A stretch of 64,000 nt of DNA from Bog-752 sp963799395. GTDB lineage: Bacteria > Actinomycetota > Thermoleophilia > UBA2241. Every line of letters begins with the position of its first letter. Positions within the stretch are counted from its first letter, which is position 1. Shown piece by piece: positions 1 through 9,342 of the stretch. The notes under the pieces are model-generated. The model ran no database searches, was not told where the DNA came from, and saw only the letters and a list, made by a program, of their open reading frames with translations. Location of the stretch: assembly GCA_963799395.1 (NCBI GenBank), contig CAWCWZ010000013.1:1-64000 (forward strand). The letters run 5' to 3'. Made by a program: the position numbers and the translations under genes.

Positions 1-342
1 ACAGTGACTTGTTGCGTGATGGTGCCTAAGATCAGCTTGGGATTGCTACTCGCAGATTTTGGCCCACCGTTAACACGACTTCAGACCGAACAGATTGCTG
101 GAATCCCGATCGTTCCGCCGTCAGCGTGTAAACTCCGGGCGGGACCGCCGAAAGGTTGTAAAACCCCTCTGAATCAGCCTGACTGGTTTGGATAAACCCC
201 TGTGCAACAGATGTGGCTGAAACTCGAGTCCCCGTTACAGCAGAGCTACTGGGATCAGTCACGTAGCCGCTGATCGTACCGGTAACTTGCGCATGTATCT
301 TAAGCGGCGCCAGGAATAATGCAACCAGGAGAAATGTTCGAC
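1..342 (-). CDS. 5' part of TonB-dependent receptor-like outer-membrane protein (carboxypeptidase-regulatory-like domain), probably foreign to this contig
   Basis: Read from the minus strand, this segment starts inside a hydrophobic signal peptide (LLVALFLAPLKIHAQ) and continues into a carboxypeptidase-regulatory-like beta-sandwich with the motifs VTGTISGYVTDPSS, GFYNLSAVPPGVYTL and VGQNLRV. A one-base shift near position 35 is needed to continue into LGTITQQVTV at the edge. This architecture is the N-terminus of the large TonB-dependent Oar-like receptors typical of Acidobacteriota, which are outer-membrane proteins. Its base composition is visibly lower in GC than the rest of the window, and it lacks a start codon because it is cut at about 342. 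I infer that it comes from another organism joined by misassembly. Confidence 0.6.
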
Positions 343-345
343 TCG

Positions 346-588
346 TCCTTCGACCCAGACGACACCTTCGCGCTGTTCACCGACGGCCTCACCGAGGCGC
401 GCGACGAACGGAGGGCGCTGTTCGGCACGCCGCGACTGGCGGCGGCGCTCGAGAGCGCCGCCGGCACGTCGGCCGCCGCGGCGCTCACCGCCACCTGGCA
501 GGCGGTGGCCGACTTCCGCGGCGACGCTCCGGTCACAGACGACGCCACTCTTCTGCTGGGGCACGTCGTAGCCGTCGAAAATCGCTAG
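346..588 (+). CDS. C-terminal fragment of SpoIIE-type PP2C serine phosphatase
   Basis: The fragment encodes the end of a PP2C-like SpoIIE/RsbU phosphatase. The DDTFALFTDGLTEAR strand with the conserved metal-binding D-G, and the later VTDDATLLL strand (the final DDxTLL metal motif), are both visible. The 5' part of the gene is missing because the sequence changes character at about 345. It lies 23 bases ahead of an RsbW-like ATPase gene and a STAS gene, so it would dephosphorylate the STAS anti-anti-sigma factor in a partner-switching pathway. It ends with TAG. Family assignment is good, but the true N-terminus is unknown. Confidence 0.7.
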   Translation, partial: SFDPDDTFALFTDGLTEARDERRALFGTPRLAAALESAAGTSAAAALTATWQAVADFRGDAPVTDDATLLLGHVVAVENR

Positions 589-611
589 GATCGGCCGATA
601 CAGGAAGTGAG

Positions 612-1382
612 ATGGGCATGCGAGCCAGCAACAACCCCGCGACTCTCCAGGTCATGCGCTACGACGCGCGCAGGGGCACGCTCAAGGTCATCGTGGGCGA
701 CCCCGCCAACGTGCCCCGCGAGATCCTCGCCCGGCGCGCCGCCGAAGCGATGCGCGCCCGCAGCTTCATCTGCCACACGACCGACGACGACGCGCTGCTC
801 GGCGCCGACGAGATCTGCTTCATCCCCCGCGCCGATCGCTGCGAGATCGTCAGCATCCACACCAACGGCTGGCGCCACCACCACGGCGACCATCGGCGCA
901 GCCTGGTCGAGATCCTGAACGACCTGGCCGCCGCCGTGGCCCGCGGCACGCTGTCGTTTCTCGACGACGACGAGCTCGCCGAGGTCGCGGCCGAGGGCGA
1001 CCAGATCTTCGCCTGCACGGTCGACGACCCGGCTTCGCTCACCGAGGCGCGCTCGGCCGTGGCTCAGGTGCTCGACCGCCTCGACGTCGACACGGACGCG
1101 CGGCGCCGGCTCGAGCTGTGCGTCTCAGAGGCGACCACCAACATGCTGGTGCACGGCGGCGGCGAGGGCACCATGCGCCTGCTGCTGGTCGGCGACCGAC
1201 TGCGGGCCGTCGTCGCCGACCGCGGTCCGGGGTTGAACTTTCTGAACTGGACCGAGGAGGCCGGCGGCGTGAATCAACCCTCCATGGGGTACGGCTACAA
1301 GATCATTCTTGATAACCTTGAGCGCGTGTTCCTGCACACCGGGGACGAGGGCACGACCCTCGTACTGACCGGACCATTTGAG
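612..1382 (+). CDS. RsbW-like anti-sigma factor / serine kinase (HATPase_c_2) with extra N-terminal domain
   Basis: The N-terminal ~110 residues are uncharacterised and rich in His/Asp (NGWRHHHGDHRR). The following ~140 residues form a GHKL ATPase of the RsbW/SpoIIAB type: the N-box region reads ELCVSEATTNMLVHG, the G1 box VADRGPGL, and a G2-like stretch MGYGYKIILDNLE. Such proteins bind a sigma factor and phosphorylate a STAS antagonist. As sequenced, the frame runs on into the downstream STAS domain. However, a ribosome-binding site (AGAAGGGA) and ATG precede the STAS gene at 1402, and a one-base insertion in the TTT run near 1378 would give a stop right after LTGPF. I therefore call two genes; a genuine ATPase-STAS fusion is the alternative. 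Confidence 0.7.
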
Positions 1383-1401
1383 ACGAGAAGGGACGGCACC
1401 G

Positions 1402-1708
1402 ATGCTGCATACGCGGGTCGAGCCAGGTGGAGCCCCATCATCTACCTCGAGGGCGAGATCGACCTCGACTCGGTCGAGACCTTTCGCTGGGCGGTCAGCG
1501 ACGCCATCCGGGGCGCGAGTCAGGCCGTTATCGACTTCTCGGGGGTCACCTTCATTGACTCATCGGGCACCGGCCTGCTCGTGCGCTTCTGCCTCGACTA
1601 CAAGGCCCAGGGCCTGCAGCTGCGCCTGCGCAACATCCGCCCGTCGTCGACGACGTGTTCAGCATGCTCAAGGTCCGCGCCCTCGTCGGCGACGAAGCCT
1701 TCCTCTAG
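1402..1708 (+). CDS. STAS-domain anti-anti-sigma factor
   Basis: A short STAS protein of the SpoIIAA/RsbV type. The core reads IIYLEGEIDLDSVETF, then VIDFSGVTFIDSSGTGLLV, where the DSSGTG serine is the expected phosphorylation site, and ends VFSMLKVRALVGDEAFL. Two indels must be bridged, one at about 1430 after the start MLHTRVEPGG and one at about 1645 before VVDDVFSML. The start ATG has an upstream AGAAGGGA. It is the third part of a phosphatase-kinase-antagonist cassette. It ends with TAG and converges on the peroxiredoxin gene. Confidence 0.7.
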
Positions 1709-1711
1709 GCC

Positions 1712-2230
1712 CTAAGCCGGTATCGTCTCCTCACCCGGTCGCCAGTCGACCGGGCAGAGCTCGCCGGTCTGCAGAGGCTGCAGCACACGCAGCGTCTCGT
1801 CGGTGTTGCGACCCACGTTGTCGTCGTGCACCACCATGTAGCGCAGGACCCCGTCGGGGTCGACGATGAACGTTCCCCGCAGCGTGTGGCCCTCGTCGGC
1901 CAGCAACACGCAGTAGTCGCGAGCGACGTCGCGGGTCATGTCCGACAGCAGCGGGAACCCGAGCTTGCCCAGCTCGTGCTCGCACCAGGCGAGGTGACTG
2001 TACTTGCTGTCGACGCTCGCGCCGAACACCTTGGCCCCCAGCTCTTCGAACTCGCCGCGCCGCTGGGCGAAGCCGCGGATCTCGGTGGGACACACGAACG
2101 TGAAGTCAAGAGGATAGAAGAACAACACCACCCAGCTGCCGCGCTGCTGCGCCAGGTTCACCGAGACGAACTCGCCGTCGAGCACGCCTTCGAGGGTGAA
2201 GTCGGGTGCCAGTTGTCCAACCTGGATCAT
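1712..2230 (-). CDS. 2-Cys peroxiredoxin (AhpC/TSA family)
   Basis: A 172-residue thioredoxin-fold peroxidase that reduces peroxides with thiol-derived electrons in the cytoplasm. The peroxidatic cysteine sits in DFTFVCPTE at about residue 49, and the resolving cysteine in GELCPVDWRPG near the C-terminus; both are typical of Prx1/AhpC. The upstream conserved LFFYPLDFTF strand is intact. The start ATG at 2230 follows AGGAGCGTTGCGC-like sequence. No redox partner gene adjoins it. It ends with TAG. Confidence 0.9.
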   Translation of the reverse strand: MIQVGQLAPDFTLEGVLDGEFVSVNLAQQRGSWVVLFFYPLDFTFVCPTEIRGFAQRRGEFEELGAKVFGASVDSKYSHLAWCEHELGKLGFPLLSDMTRDVARDYCVLLADEGHTLRGTFIVDPDGVLRYMVVHDDNVGRNTDETLRVLQPLQTGELCPVDWRPGEETIPA

Positions 2231-2376
2231 GCGCAACGCTCCTTCTGGTCGGGAGGCCTCGGTGAGAGTATCGGCCAGACTGATACCCGCGCGCACCGAC
2301 TCCCAAGCGGCGCGCTCCCGCAAGGCCCCCGGAACGCCCGGGTTAGCCGCGGGACGCATCTCGGTACCTACTCCCC

Positions 2377-3204
2377 ATGGCGATCTCGCAGCCGTACGGT
2401 CTCTCGGACGTGAGCATGCTCGCGGAAGCTCGCGGCATCGTCGACGCGGCGCGCGCCGAGGGTGTGCTCGTGCGTCTGCTCGGAGGGCTCGCGGTACGCG
2501 AACACTGCACGCACGCCCGATTCTGCGAGCGCCCCTACCGCGACATCGATCTGGCGGCGCTTGCCGGCGCTTCGAAGGCCGTGACGGCCATGCTGGGGCG
2601 GCTGGGCTGGGCCGAGAACCGCCAGGTCGCCATGGCCACGATGGGCCGCAAGCGCCAGTTCTTTCGCGACTGCCTTCACGGAGCCGGTACCGACCGGGCG
2701 CACGACGACGATCGCGTGGACCTCTATCTCGACGCCTTCCGCCTTCACCACACCATCGATCTGCGGCGCCGGCTGGACCTCGAGCGCTACACCGTGTCCA
2801 CGAGCGACGTGCTGCTCGTCAAGCTGCAGCGCACCGAGGTCAACCCCGACGATCTGCGCGACATCGTCACCATGGTCAAGGACGCCGTCGGGCTCGGCGA
2901 GGACGACGAGCCGGACGTTCTGAACCTGCGGTACCTCGCCCGGCTCTGTGCCGCCGACTGGGGCCTGCACCACGATGTCACACGCAACATCGCGCGCTGC
3001 CGCGCGGCCCTCGACTCGGCGCTCGAGAGCGTCCAGGCGGCGGCGCGAGTGCGCCGCCGCCTGGACGCTCTCGAAGCCGCCTTGGCGGCCGCGCCCAAGG
3101 GCCTGCGCTGGCGGATGCGGGCACACGTGGGCGAGCGCCTCGCCTGGTACGAACCGGTCGACGACGTCGAGGGTGTCGCGTTCACGCCCGGCGAGAGGCC
3201 ATAG
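2377..3204 (+). CDS. Stand-alone nucleotidyltransferase-fold protein (AbiEii-like)
   Basis: A 275-residue protein with the polymerase-beta-like nucleotidyltransferase signature: LLGGLAVREHC, then PYRDIDLAAL (the D-x-D metal pair), then a third acidic strand VDLYLDAF. The C-terminal half is mostly helical, ending in RMRAHVGERLAWYEP. It is clearly homologous to the C-terminal ~270 residues of the Fic fusion protein at 22-24 kb: both share GGLAVR, DID, a KLQ..K.N..D..DI stretch, CA.DWGL.HD and R.RVGER-type endings. No antitoxin-like neighbour is present. The substrate is unknown; tRNA or nucleotide transfer is only inferred from the fold. Confidence 0.65.
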   Translation: MAISQPYGLSDVSMLAEARGIVDAARAEGVLVRLLGGLAVREHCTHARFCERPYRDIDLAALAGASKAVTAMLGRLGWAENRQVAMATMGRKRQFFRDCLHGAGTDRAHDDDRVDLYLDAFRLHHTIDLRRRLDLERYTVSTSDVLLVKLQRTEVNPDDLRDIVTMVKDAVGLGEDDEPDVLNLRYLARLCAADWGLHHDVTRNIARCRAALDSALESVQAAARVRRRLDALEAALAAAPKGLRWRMRAHVGERLAWYEPVDDVEGVAFTPGERP

Positions 3205-3328
3205 GCGCGGCCGAGCCCGCTCACCGGCGCCCGCGAGCCCCTTGTTGCCCGCAGCCCTTTCGGCAGCGATACTGGAGCCGGTCGCAAGCCTTTCGTTTTC
3301 GTCGCTGACGAGCGGGGAGATCTGAGCG

Positions 3329-6300
3329 ATGTCGGCCTTGCGCAGACCGCGCCCTGGCGGCGCGGACTCAAGCGGCGAGCGGGCGCTCGCGCCCGGCGGA
3401 CACCCGACGCCCAAGCCGATGGCGCGCCAGCCCCAGCGGCTCATGCGCAGCGTGCTCGGCCCCGTCGATATCGCCGCGTCGACCATGGCCAACATCGCGC
3501 CGGCGATGAGCTTCTACTTCGGCTTCGGCTTTCTCGCGCTCACCGCCGGCGTCGCCTCGCCGCTCACCATCATCGCCGCCGGGCGTCGCCATCGCCTTCC
3601 TCGGCAGCACCCTGGCCCAGTTCTCCCGGGCGCATCCTTCGACCGGCTCGTTCATCACCTTCATCGGCAAGGCCTTCGGCCCGACGAGCGCCATCGCCAC
3701 CGCGGTCATCCTGATCACCGGCTACATCATCGCCATCATCTCGGTGCTCGTCATGTCGGGCGGCTTTGCGGCGATCTTCCTGAACCACTACTTCCCCGCG
3801 GTCCCGACCTCGAGCTGGCCCTGGTTCATGGTCGTCTTCGTCAGTCTCGCCGCGTTTCTCATGGTGCGCGGCATCCACATCTCGACGCGCTGGGCCGGGA
3901 TCTTCTTCGCCTTCGAGATGATCGTGCTCGTCGTCGTGACCGCGAGCGCTCTCGTTCACCACGCGGGTCACCTGACGCTGCACCCGTTCGACCCGCACTA
4001 CCTTTCGAACGGTCTCGGGGGGCTGGGCCTTGGTTTTCCCCTGGCCGTCTATCTGTTCATCGGCTGGGAGAACTCGGCGACGCTGGCCGAAGAGACCGAG
4101 AACCCGCGCCGCAACGTACCCCGTGCCCTGTTCGCGAGCGTCGCCCTCGTGATGGTGAGCTACGTGGTCTTCGCCTATGCCACGGTCGAGGGCTTCGGCG
4201 AGAACGTCGCCGCGCTCAGCGCCTCGCCGATCCCGTTCATCACGGTCGCCGACAACACGCTCGGCGTGCTGGCCTTCTTCGCCTACCTGGCCGGCGTGAC
4301 CTCGACCCTGGCCTGTCTGATCGCCGCGGTGAACTCGCAGTCGCGCCTGTTGTTCAACGCCGGCCGCGAAGGCCTTCTGCCCGCCTGGGTCGGCCGCGTC
4401 TACGCGCGCCGCCAGACGCCGGTCAACGCCTTGCTGACCTTCACCGGCATCGGCTTCGTTTTGGTGTTCGCCTGGTCGTACGGCCAGCACATCGACCCAG
4501 TGACGCTGTTCGCCGAGGCCTCGACCCTCGGCACGATCCTGGTCGTCGCGGTCTACTTCGTCGCCAACCTGGCGCTGCCCGTCTTCTACCGAAAGTACTA
4601 TCCAGACCAGATGTCGCTCGTCAGGCATCTGTTCATCCCGCTCGTGGGCGCGGCGCTGATCGCGCTGCCCATCTACGAGCTCGTCAAGCCGGGGCAGGCC
4701 TCTCCCTACGACTTGTTCCCCTACGTCGCGCTGGCCGTGATCGTCGTCGCGGCAGGCTACGCGGTGATCCTGAACGCCCGCGATAAGACCCTCGCCGACC
4801 GCGTCGGTTCGCTGATCGCCGACGACGCCGCCGACGGCAAGTTCGCGGGATTCCTGGACGAGGACGAGGAGCAGCTCCGCCGTCTGCATCGCGTGGTGTC
4901 CTGCTTGAACCAGGATCGCGACACCAGGGTCGCGGTGCAGGAGGCCCTGCAGATCATCGCTGAGGCGCTGCGCATGGCGTCGGCCGCCGTGTTCGTCGTC
5001 AAGGCGAACGACACGGCCGACGTTCTCGCGGCCTGCGGCGACACGCGGCGCGGTTTTCCCTACCCCCCCGCTGCCCCTCACCGACAAGCTCGTCGCGAGC
5101 CTGATCAGGCACCCCCGGCGTCGCCGAGATCGCCGAGCCGGCCCGGCTCCACGAGTCGCTGCTCGCCGTGACCGGCCGCGAGGTCGGCCGCGTCGTGATC
5201 ACGCCCCAGTCCGCGGGCCCCGATGTCGCCGCCATCCTCGTCCTCGGCCGCCGCCCCCGGGAGCCCCTCTCCACGCGGGAGACCGAGTTCATCGCCGTGG
5301 TGTCGGAGACGATGGGCCTGGCCATCAGGAGCCGCTCGCTCGCGGCCGAATCGCAGCACACGGCGGCCGTGCTGCCAGACGGCCTACGCGGTGTCGCGCG
5401 CCATCACCCAGAGCCTCGACCTCGAGCTCACCTATCGGGAGATCGCCGCCAACGCCGCCCGCGTCGCGCGGGGTTCGCACTGCCTGCTGTTCGAGCTCGA
5501 CGGCGCCGCCGGCGACTACCTGGCGGTGGCCTGCTCGGATCCCGAGAGTGAGGTGCTCCTGGGCACGCGCGTCCGGCTGCAGGACGACTCAGGCGCCGCC
5601 ACACCGGGGCCGGGGACGCCGGGCTTCGTCGTGCGGAGGGTGATCCCCAGCGACCGGACCGACGCCCAGGCGGCGAGCAAGTTCAGCCTCGGCGGACGCG
5701 TCGACACACGGCTGGCCGGCCTGTTCAACGCCGAGTCCTCGGTGCTCGTGCCGCTGTTCGCCCAGCAGGAGCTCGTCGGGTCGCTGCTCGTCTACGCTTC
5801 CGGACGCCGGCGGCGCTTCTCGCCGCTCGAGATCGCCGAGCTGCGCAGCGTCGGGGAGCAGGCGGCCATCGCCATCCACAACGCCCGGCTGTACCGCAAT
5901 CTCGCGGACAGCCAGGCGAGCGTCGAGGCGCTGCTCACCCGGCTCACGCGCATCCGCGAACAGGAGCGCCAGGCGCTCGCGCGGGTCGTCCACGACGACA
6001 TCGTGCAGTCGATCGTCGGCGCCATCTACCGCCTCGACGACGTCCGCGACGCCGTGCCCGCGGGCGAAGCCGGCGAGTTCGATCAGGCAGTGGCCGTGCT
6101 GCGGCAGAGCGTCGATGATGCCCGCAGGGTGATCTGGGAGCTGCGTCCTCCGGTGATCGACGGTCTGGGGCTGCCGGCGGCGCTGCGCTCGCTGGCCGAC
6201 AGGGCCAGTCAAGGCCAGACGCCGGTCAAGGTATCCATCGGCGAGATAGCCGGCCTGAGCGACGCCGTCACGACGGGGCTCTACAAGATCGCCCGCGAGG

Positions 6301-6578
6301 CGCTCCTGAACGCCCTCCATCACGCGGATGCCCGGCAGATCTCCATCACGCTGGTCGATGTCGCCGCGTCGGACCGGAAGACCGCCCGGCTCCTGGTCGA
6401 AGACGACGGCGTCGGCTTCGTCGACCGGGAGCATCCCGACGGAGGACATTTCGGAACGGTTATGATGGCCGAACAGGCGACTCTGATCGGGGCGACGATG
6501 TCCATCGACACGGAGCCCGGTTGCGGGACCCGCGTCGAGGTCGTCGTGCCGCTCTGCGCAAGCGGGGTGACCGGGTGA
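3329..6578 (+). CDS. APC amino-acid permease fused to GAF-GAF-histidine kinase (transporter-sensor kinase), with indels
   Basis: About 1080 residues. Residues ~35-480 form an APC-superfamily permease with ~12 membrane segments (IAASTMANIAPAMSF, FIGWENSATLAEETENPRR, NSQSRLLFNAGREGLLP). The same frame then runs without a stop or a convincing new start through GKFAGFLDEDEEQLRRLHRV into a GAF domain. A second GAF domain follows (SSVLVPLFAQQELVGSLLVYA), then a HisKA_3 dimerisation helix with EQERQALARVVHDD (phospho-His) and a HATPase domain (REALLNALHHADA, VEDDGVGF). Indels must be bridged near 3583, 5065, 5115 and 5372, all in C/G runs. None of these lies at the permease-GAF junction (~4800-4900). 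The paralogous permease at 14.2 kb stops right at this junction. Start ATG follows GGGGAG. The TGA overlaps the response regulator start. Confidence 0.75.
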
Positions 6579-7222
6579 TGGCACATGTCGCGGGAGAACG
6601 AGCTCGCATCGTGATCGTCGACGACCACGCCGTCGTCCGCGAAGGTCTCGAGCGCATTCTGGCCAAGTGCGGCGACATCGAGGTCGTGGGCTCGGCGAGC
6701 AGCGGCGAGGAGGCCCTGGGCCTGACCGCGGCGCTCGAACCCGATCTCGTGCTGCTCGACCTCTCGCTGCCGGGCATGCACGGGCTCGAGGTGCTGGCCG
6801 CTCTGCAACAGAGGGCACGCCCGCCGCGGGTCGTCGTGCTGACGGTGCACGACGACGACGACATCGTGCTGGGGGCCGTGCGCGGCGGGGCACAAGGCTA
6901 CGTTCTCAAGAACGCGACCCGCGACGAGCTTCTGACGGCCGTGCGCAGGGTGGCGGCCGGGGGGCAGTCGTTCGACGAAGTCGTCGTGCGAGCGTTGCTG
7001 CGCGGCGATCAGCGCGAGGTGCTCTGCAGCCTTCTGACCGACCGCGAGCTCGAGATCCTGCGCCTCGTGGCCGCGGGGCAGACCAACAAGGAGATCGCCA
7101 CCCAGCTCTTCATCAGCGCCGACACCGTCAAGGGCCACCTCGAGACGATCTACCGCAAGCTCGGCGTCTCAGACAGGGCTCACGCCGTCGCCGTCGCCAT
7201 CCGCAACGGCCTTGTGACCTGA
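6578..7222 (+). CDS. NarL/FixJ-type response regulator
   Basis: A 214-residue two-component regulator. The receiver domain begins RIVIVDDHAVVREGLERIL and carries the phospho-acceptor Asp in LVLLDLSLPGMHG, Thr in VVVLTVHDD and Lys in GYVLKNATRDEL. The C-terminal LuxR-type helix-turn-helix reads LTDREILEILRLVAAGQ-like, then TNKEIATQLFISADTVKGH. Its ATG overlaps the TGA of the permease-kinase (GTGATG), so the two are translationally coupled and almost certainly a cognate pair. Targets are unknown; the permease and enzyme genes downstream are candidates. Confidence 0.92.
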   Translation: MAHVAGERARIVIVDDHAVVREGLERILAKCGDIEVVGSASSGEEALGLTAALEPDLVLLDLSLPGMHGLEVLAALQQRARPPRVVVLTVHDDDDIVLGAVRGGAQGYVLKNATRDELLTAVRRVAAGGQSFDEVVVRALLRGDQREVLCSLLTDRELEILRLVAAGQTNKEIATQLFISADTVKGHLETIYRKLGVSDRAHAVAVAIRNGLVT

Positions 7223-7257
7223 CGCTTCTCCGGGCTCGGCGCCCTGGCTTCGCCACG

Positions 7258-7313
7258 ACGATCGCACCCCCGAACGCCCCCCCTGCAGGGGGGGCGTTCG
7301 GGGGTGCGATCGT
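7258..7313. terminator. 56-bp perfect palindrome (28-bp arms) after the response regulator
   Basis: Positions 7258-7285 are the exact reverse complement of 7286-7313, centred on CTGCAG, with C7 and C5 runs in the left arm. In RNA this would be a very stable hairpin with no loop to speak of. It lies 35 bases after the regulator stop and has no T-tract, so it is either a factor-assisted terminator or mRNA end protector, or a mobile palindromic repeat unit. Confidence 0.6.
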
Positions 7314-7545
7314 ACCCGTTGGTCGCCGGCGGAACGCTCGTTTGTGGCAGTGCCGCGGACGCCTCCGTCGCCTAGGCTCAAGCACGGCTTCCGTTGAGCG
7401 GAGCGTATCGATCGGCGACCACGTCGAGAAATGGAGGGCGGCCTCTGAACCATCGGGCGGTTCGCGTCACGGCTCGCGCCACGCCTCGAGGGGCGTACGC
7501 GACGTCGGATCGGGACTCGGAAAACCAGTGAGACTGGGGGGATCG
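7314..7545 (+). other. Intergenic region ahead of the second APC permease
   Basis: About 230 bases without a supported gene. A purine-rich GGGGGGATCG precedes the permease ATG as ribosome-binding site. I see no convincing -35/-10 pair. The stretch is GC-rich throughout. Confidence 0.4.
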
Positions 7546-9186
7546 ATGCCTGAGGAACTTGCGTACGCCCGCAAGGCCAGCGGACTCGTCCGCGGGCTGT
7601 CGTTCTGGGACGTGCTGGGGATAGGCCTTGCCTTCCTCACGCCCATCTACGCGATCTGGTACGTCATCGGCTTCAGCCTGTCGCTCTTCCCGCGAGCCCA
7701 GCTGGTGATCGCCATCCTCATCTCGGTGGTGACCGTCGTCTGGGCAAGCCCGATGGTCTGGGGCATCCTGGGCGGCACCATGCCGCGCAGCGGTGGCGAG
7801 TACGTCTACAACTCGCGCATCATCACGCCGGCGGTCGCCCTGGGGGCGAGCTTCGCCGCGATCGTCGCCCAGTTCTACTGGAACCTCTTCAACGCCAGCC
7901 TTCTGGGGGTTCCCTCGCTGTGCATCCTCGGCCAGTACCTGGGTTGGACGGCTTCGCTAACTTCGCCATCAGCAAGGCCGGCGCCACCACCATCTCGATG
8001 GTCGGCGTCGCGCATCGCCTTCCTCGTCGTGGCCTTCGGCATGAAGCGTCTTCCACCACCTCTCCGTATGGGTGGTCGGCGTCATCATCGGCGGCGTGGT
8101 GATCCTCAACCTCGTGCTGACCTTCGCCTCGAAGGCGGGCTTCATCCGCAACTGGAACGCCCAGGCCGTCAAGTACCACTCGGTCAGCTACCACGCTTTC
8201 ACGGCGGCCGCGGCAAGGCCGCCGGAGCGCCGATGCCCCACACGTGGAACTGGGCCGACACCTTCGGCGCCACCGCCGGCGTCTTCATGCTCGTCATCTG
8301 GGCCTTCGGCATCGCCTACGTGGGCGGCGAGGTCAAGCGCCCCGACAAGACCGTCATGATGGCGCAGTGGGCGGCCGTGCTGGCGCCCGCCGTCCTTTGG
8401 CTCTGGGCGGTGCTGGCCATCAACCACCTCGTCGACTTCAGCTTCCTGCGGGCGGCAGCCTACCAGGACTACCGTGATTTCGGCGGACGACTCAGGCAGC
8501 TCGACGGCGGGCTACAACTTGCCCTACTCGACGAGTTACATGTCGCTCGCCTACGTCGCCTCCGGCGCGAACTCGTTCATCGCCATCGTGGCCTGCGTCA
8601 CCTTCCTGGTGAACGTGATCTGGCTCCTGACCGTGGCCCTGGTCATGTGCCAGCGCGCCATGTTCGCCTGGGGCATGGACCGCATGGGCCCAGGTGGTTC
8701 ACGAGCATCAACCACCGCTTCGCTTCGCCCATCGGCATGTACGCCCTGGTGGCCGGCATCTCGGCCTTCATGTCGATCGCCTACTGGTACCTGTTCCCGA
8801 GCATCGTGTCGGGGCTCGTCGCCACCGGCATTCAGCTCGTGTCGGTCTTCGGCGTGACGGCGATCTCGGCCATCATCCTGCCCTACCGCAAGAAGGTGTC
8901 CCACATCTGGGAGACCTCGCCCTACAGGAGGTGGAAGCTGTTCGGGGTGCCGGTGCTCACCATCGCCGGGGTCGTCTATCTGGCCTACATCCTGTCCCTG
9001 ATCTATTTCGCCTTCTTCGATACCAGGACACGAGCGCTGGGCTTCGGCTTCACCGGCAAGGCCGTGATTCTCATGGTCTGCGCCTGGGCGGCCGGCATCA
9101 TCTGGTACTACGCCTGGAAGCACCAGAGCACCAAGGCCGGGATCGACGTGGCCCACCTGACCTATGGGGAGCTGCCGCCCGAGTGA
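7546..9186 (+). CDS. APC-superfamily amino-acid permease (frameshifted in sequence)
   Basis: A polytopic inner-membrane transporter, ~540 residues. The N-terminus (GLSFWDVLGIGLAFLTPIYA) and the conserved first periplasmic loop (GGTMPRSGGEYVYNSRII) are typical of the APC family. Later segments read GVFMLVIWAFGIAYVGGEVKRPDKT and AMFAWGMDRMGP-WFTSINHRFASPIGMYALVAG. Indels are required near 7950, 8030, 8215, 8475 and 8690; the residues on both sides fit one continuous permease. It is not closely related to the permeases at 3.3 and 14.2 kb. Substrate unknown. It is followed by a strong hairpin. Confidence 0.8.
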   Translation: MPEELAYARKASGLVRGLSFWDVLGIGLAFLTPIYAIWYVIGFSLSLFPRAQLVIAILISVVTVVWASPMVWGILGGTMPRSGGEYVYNSRIITPAVALGASFAAIVAQFYWNLFNASLLGVPSLCILGQYLGWTASLTSPSARPAPPPSRWSASRIAFLVVAFGMKRLPPPLRMGGRRHHRRRGDPQPRADLRLEGGLHPQLERPGRQVPLGQLPRFHGGRGKAAGAPMPHTWNWADTFGATAGVFMLVIWAFGIAYVGGEVKRPDKTVMMAQWAAVLAPAVLWLWAVLAINHLVDFSFLRAAAYQDYRDFGGRLRQLDGGLQLALLDELHVARLRRLRRELVHRHRGLRHLPGERDLAPDRGPGHVPARHVRLGHGPHGPRWFTSINHRFASPIGMYALVAGISAFMSIAYWYLFPSIVSGLVATGIQLVSVFGVTAISAIILPYRKKVSHIWETSPYRRWKLFGVPVLTIAGVVYLAYILSLIYFAFFDTRTRALGFGFTGKAVILMVCAWAAGIIWYYAWKHQSTKAGIDVAHLTYGELPPE

Positions 9187-9228
9187 CGGAAGGCCTGCAG
9201 GCCGACCGTCCGAACAGGAGCGGCAACC

Positions 9229-9275
9229 AGGCCGGCGGGATGAAGTGGAGCCCCCTTCCTTCATCCCGCCGGCCT
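9229..9275 (+). terminator. Hairpin terminator, 17-bp perfect stem
   Basis: The arms AGGCCGGCGGGATGAAG (9229-9245) and its exact reverse complement (9259-9275) enclose a 13-base loop, 43 bases after the permease stop. There is no clear T-tract. It would separate the permease transcript from the downstream flavoprotein-like gene. Confidence 0.6.
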
Positions 9276-9342
9276 TCGTCGGCTATGCTGACGTCACGAC
9301 GAGTGAAGACGAAGCGACAACCATGACCGATCGGAGGCGTCC

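Noticed and set aside
612..1708. ATPase-STAS fusion protein
   Set aside because: The STAS part has its own ribosome-binding site and ATG, and indels are needed within it, so two genes are more likely; not excluded.
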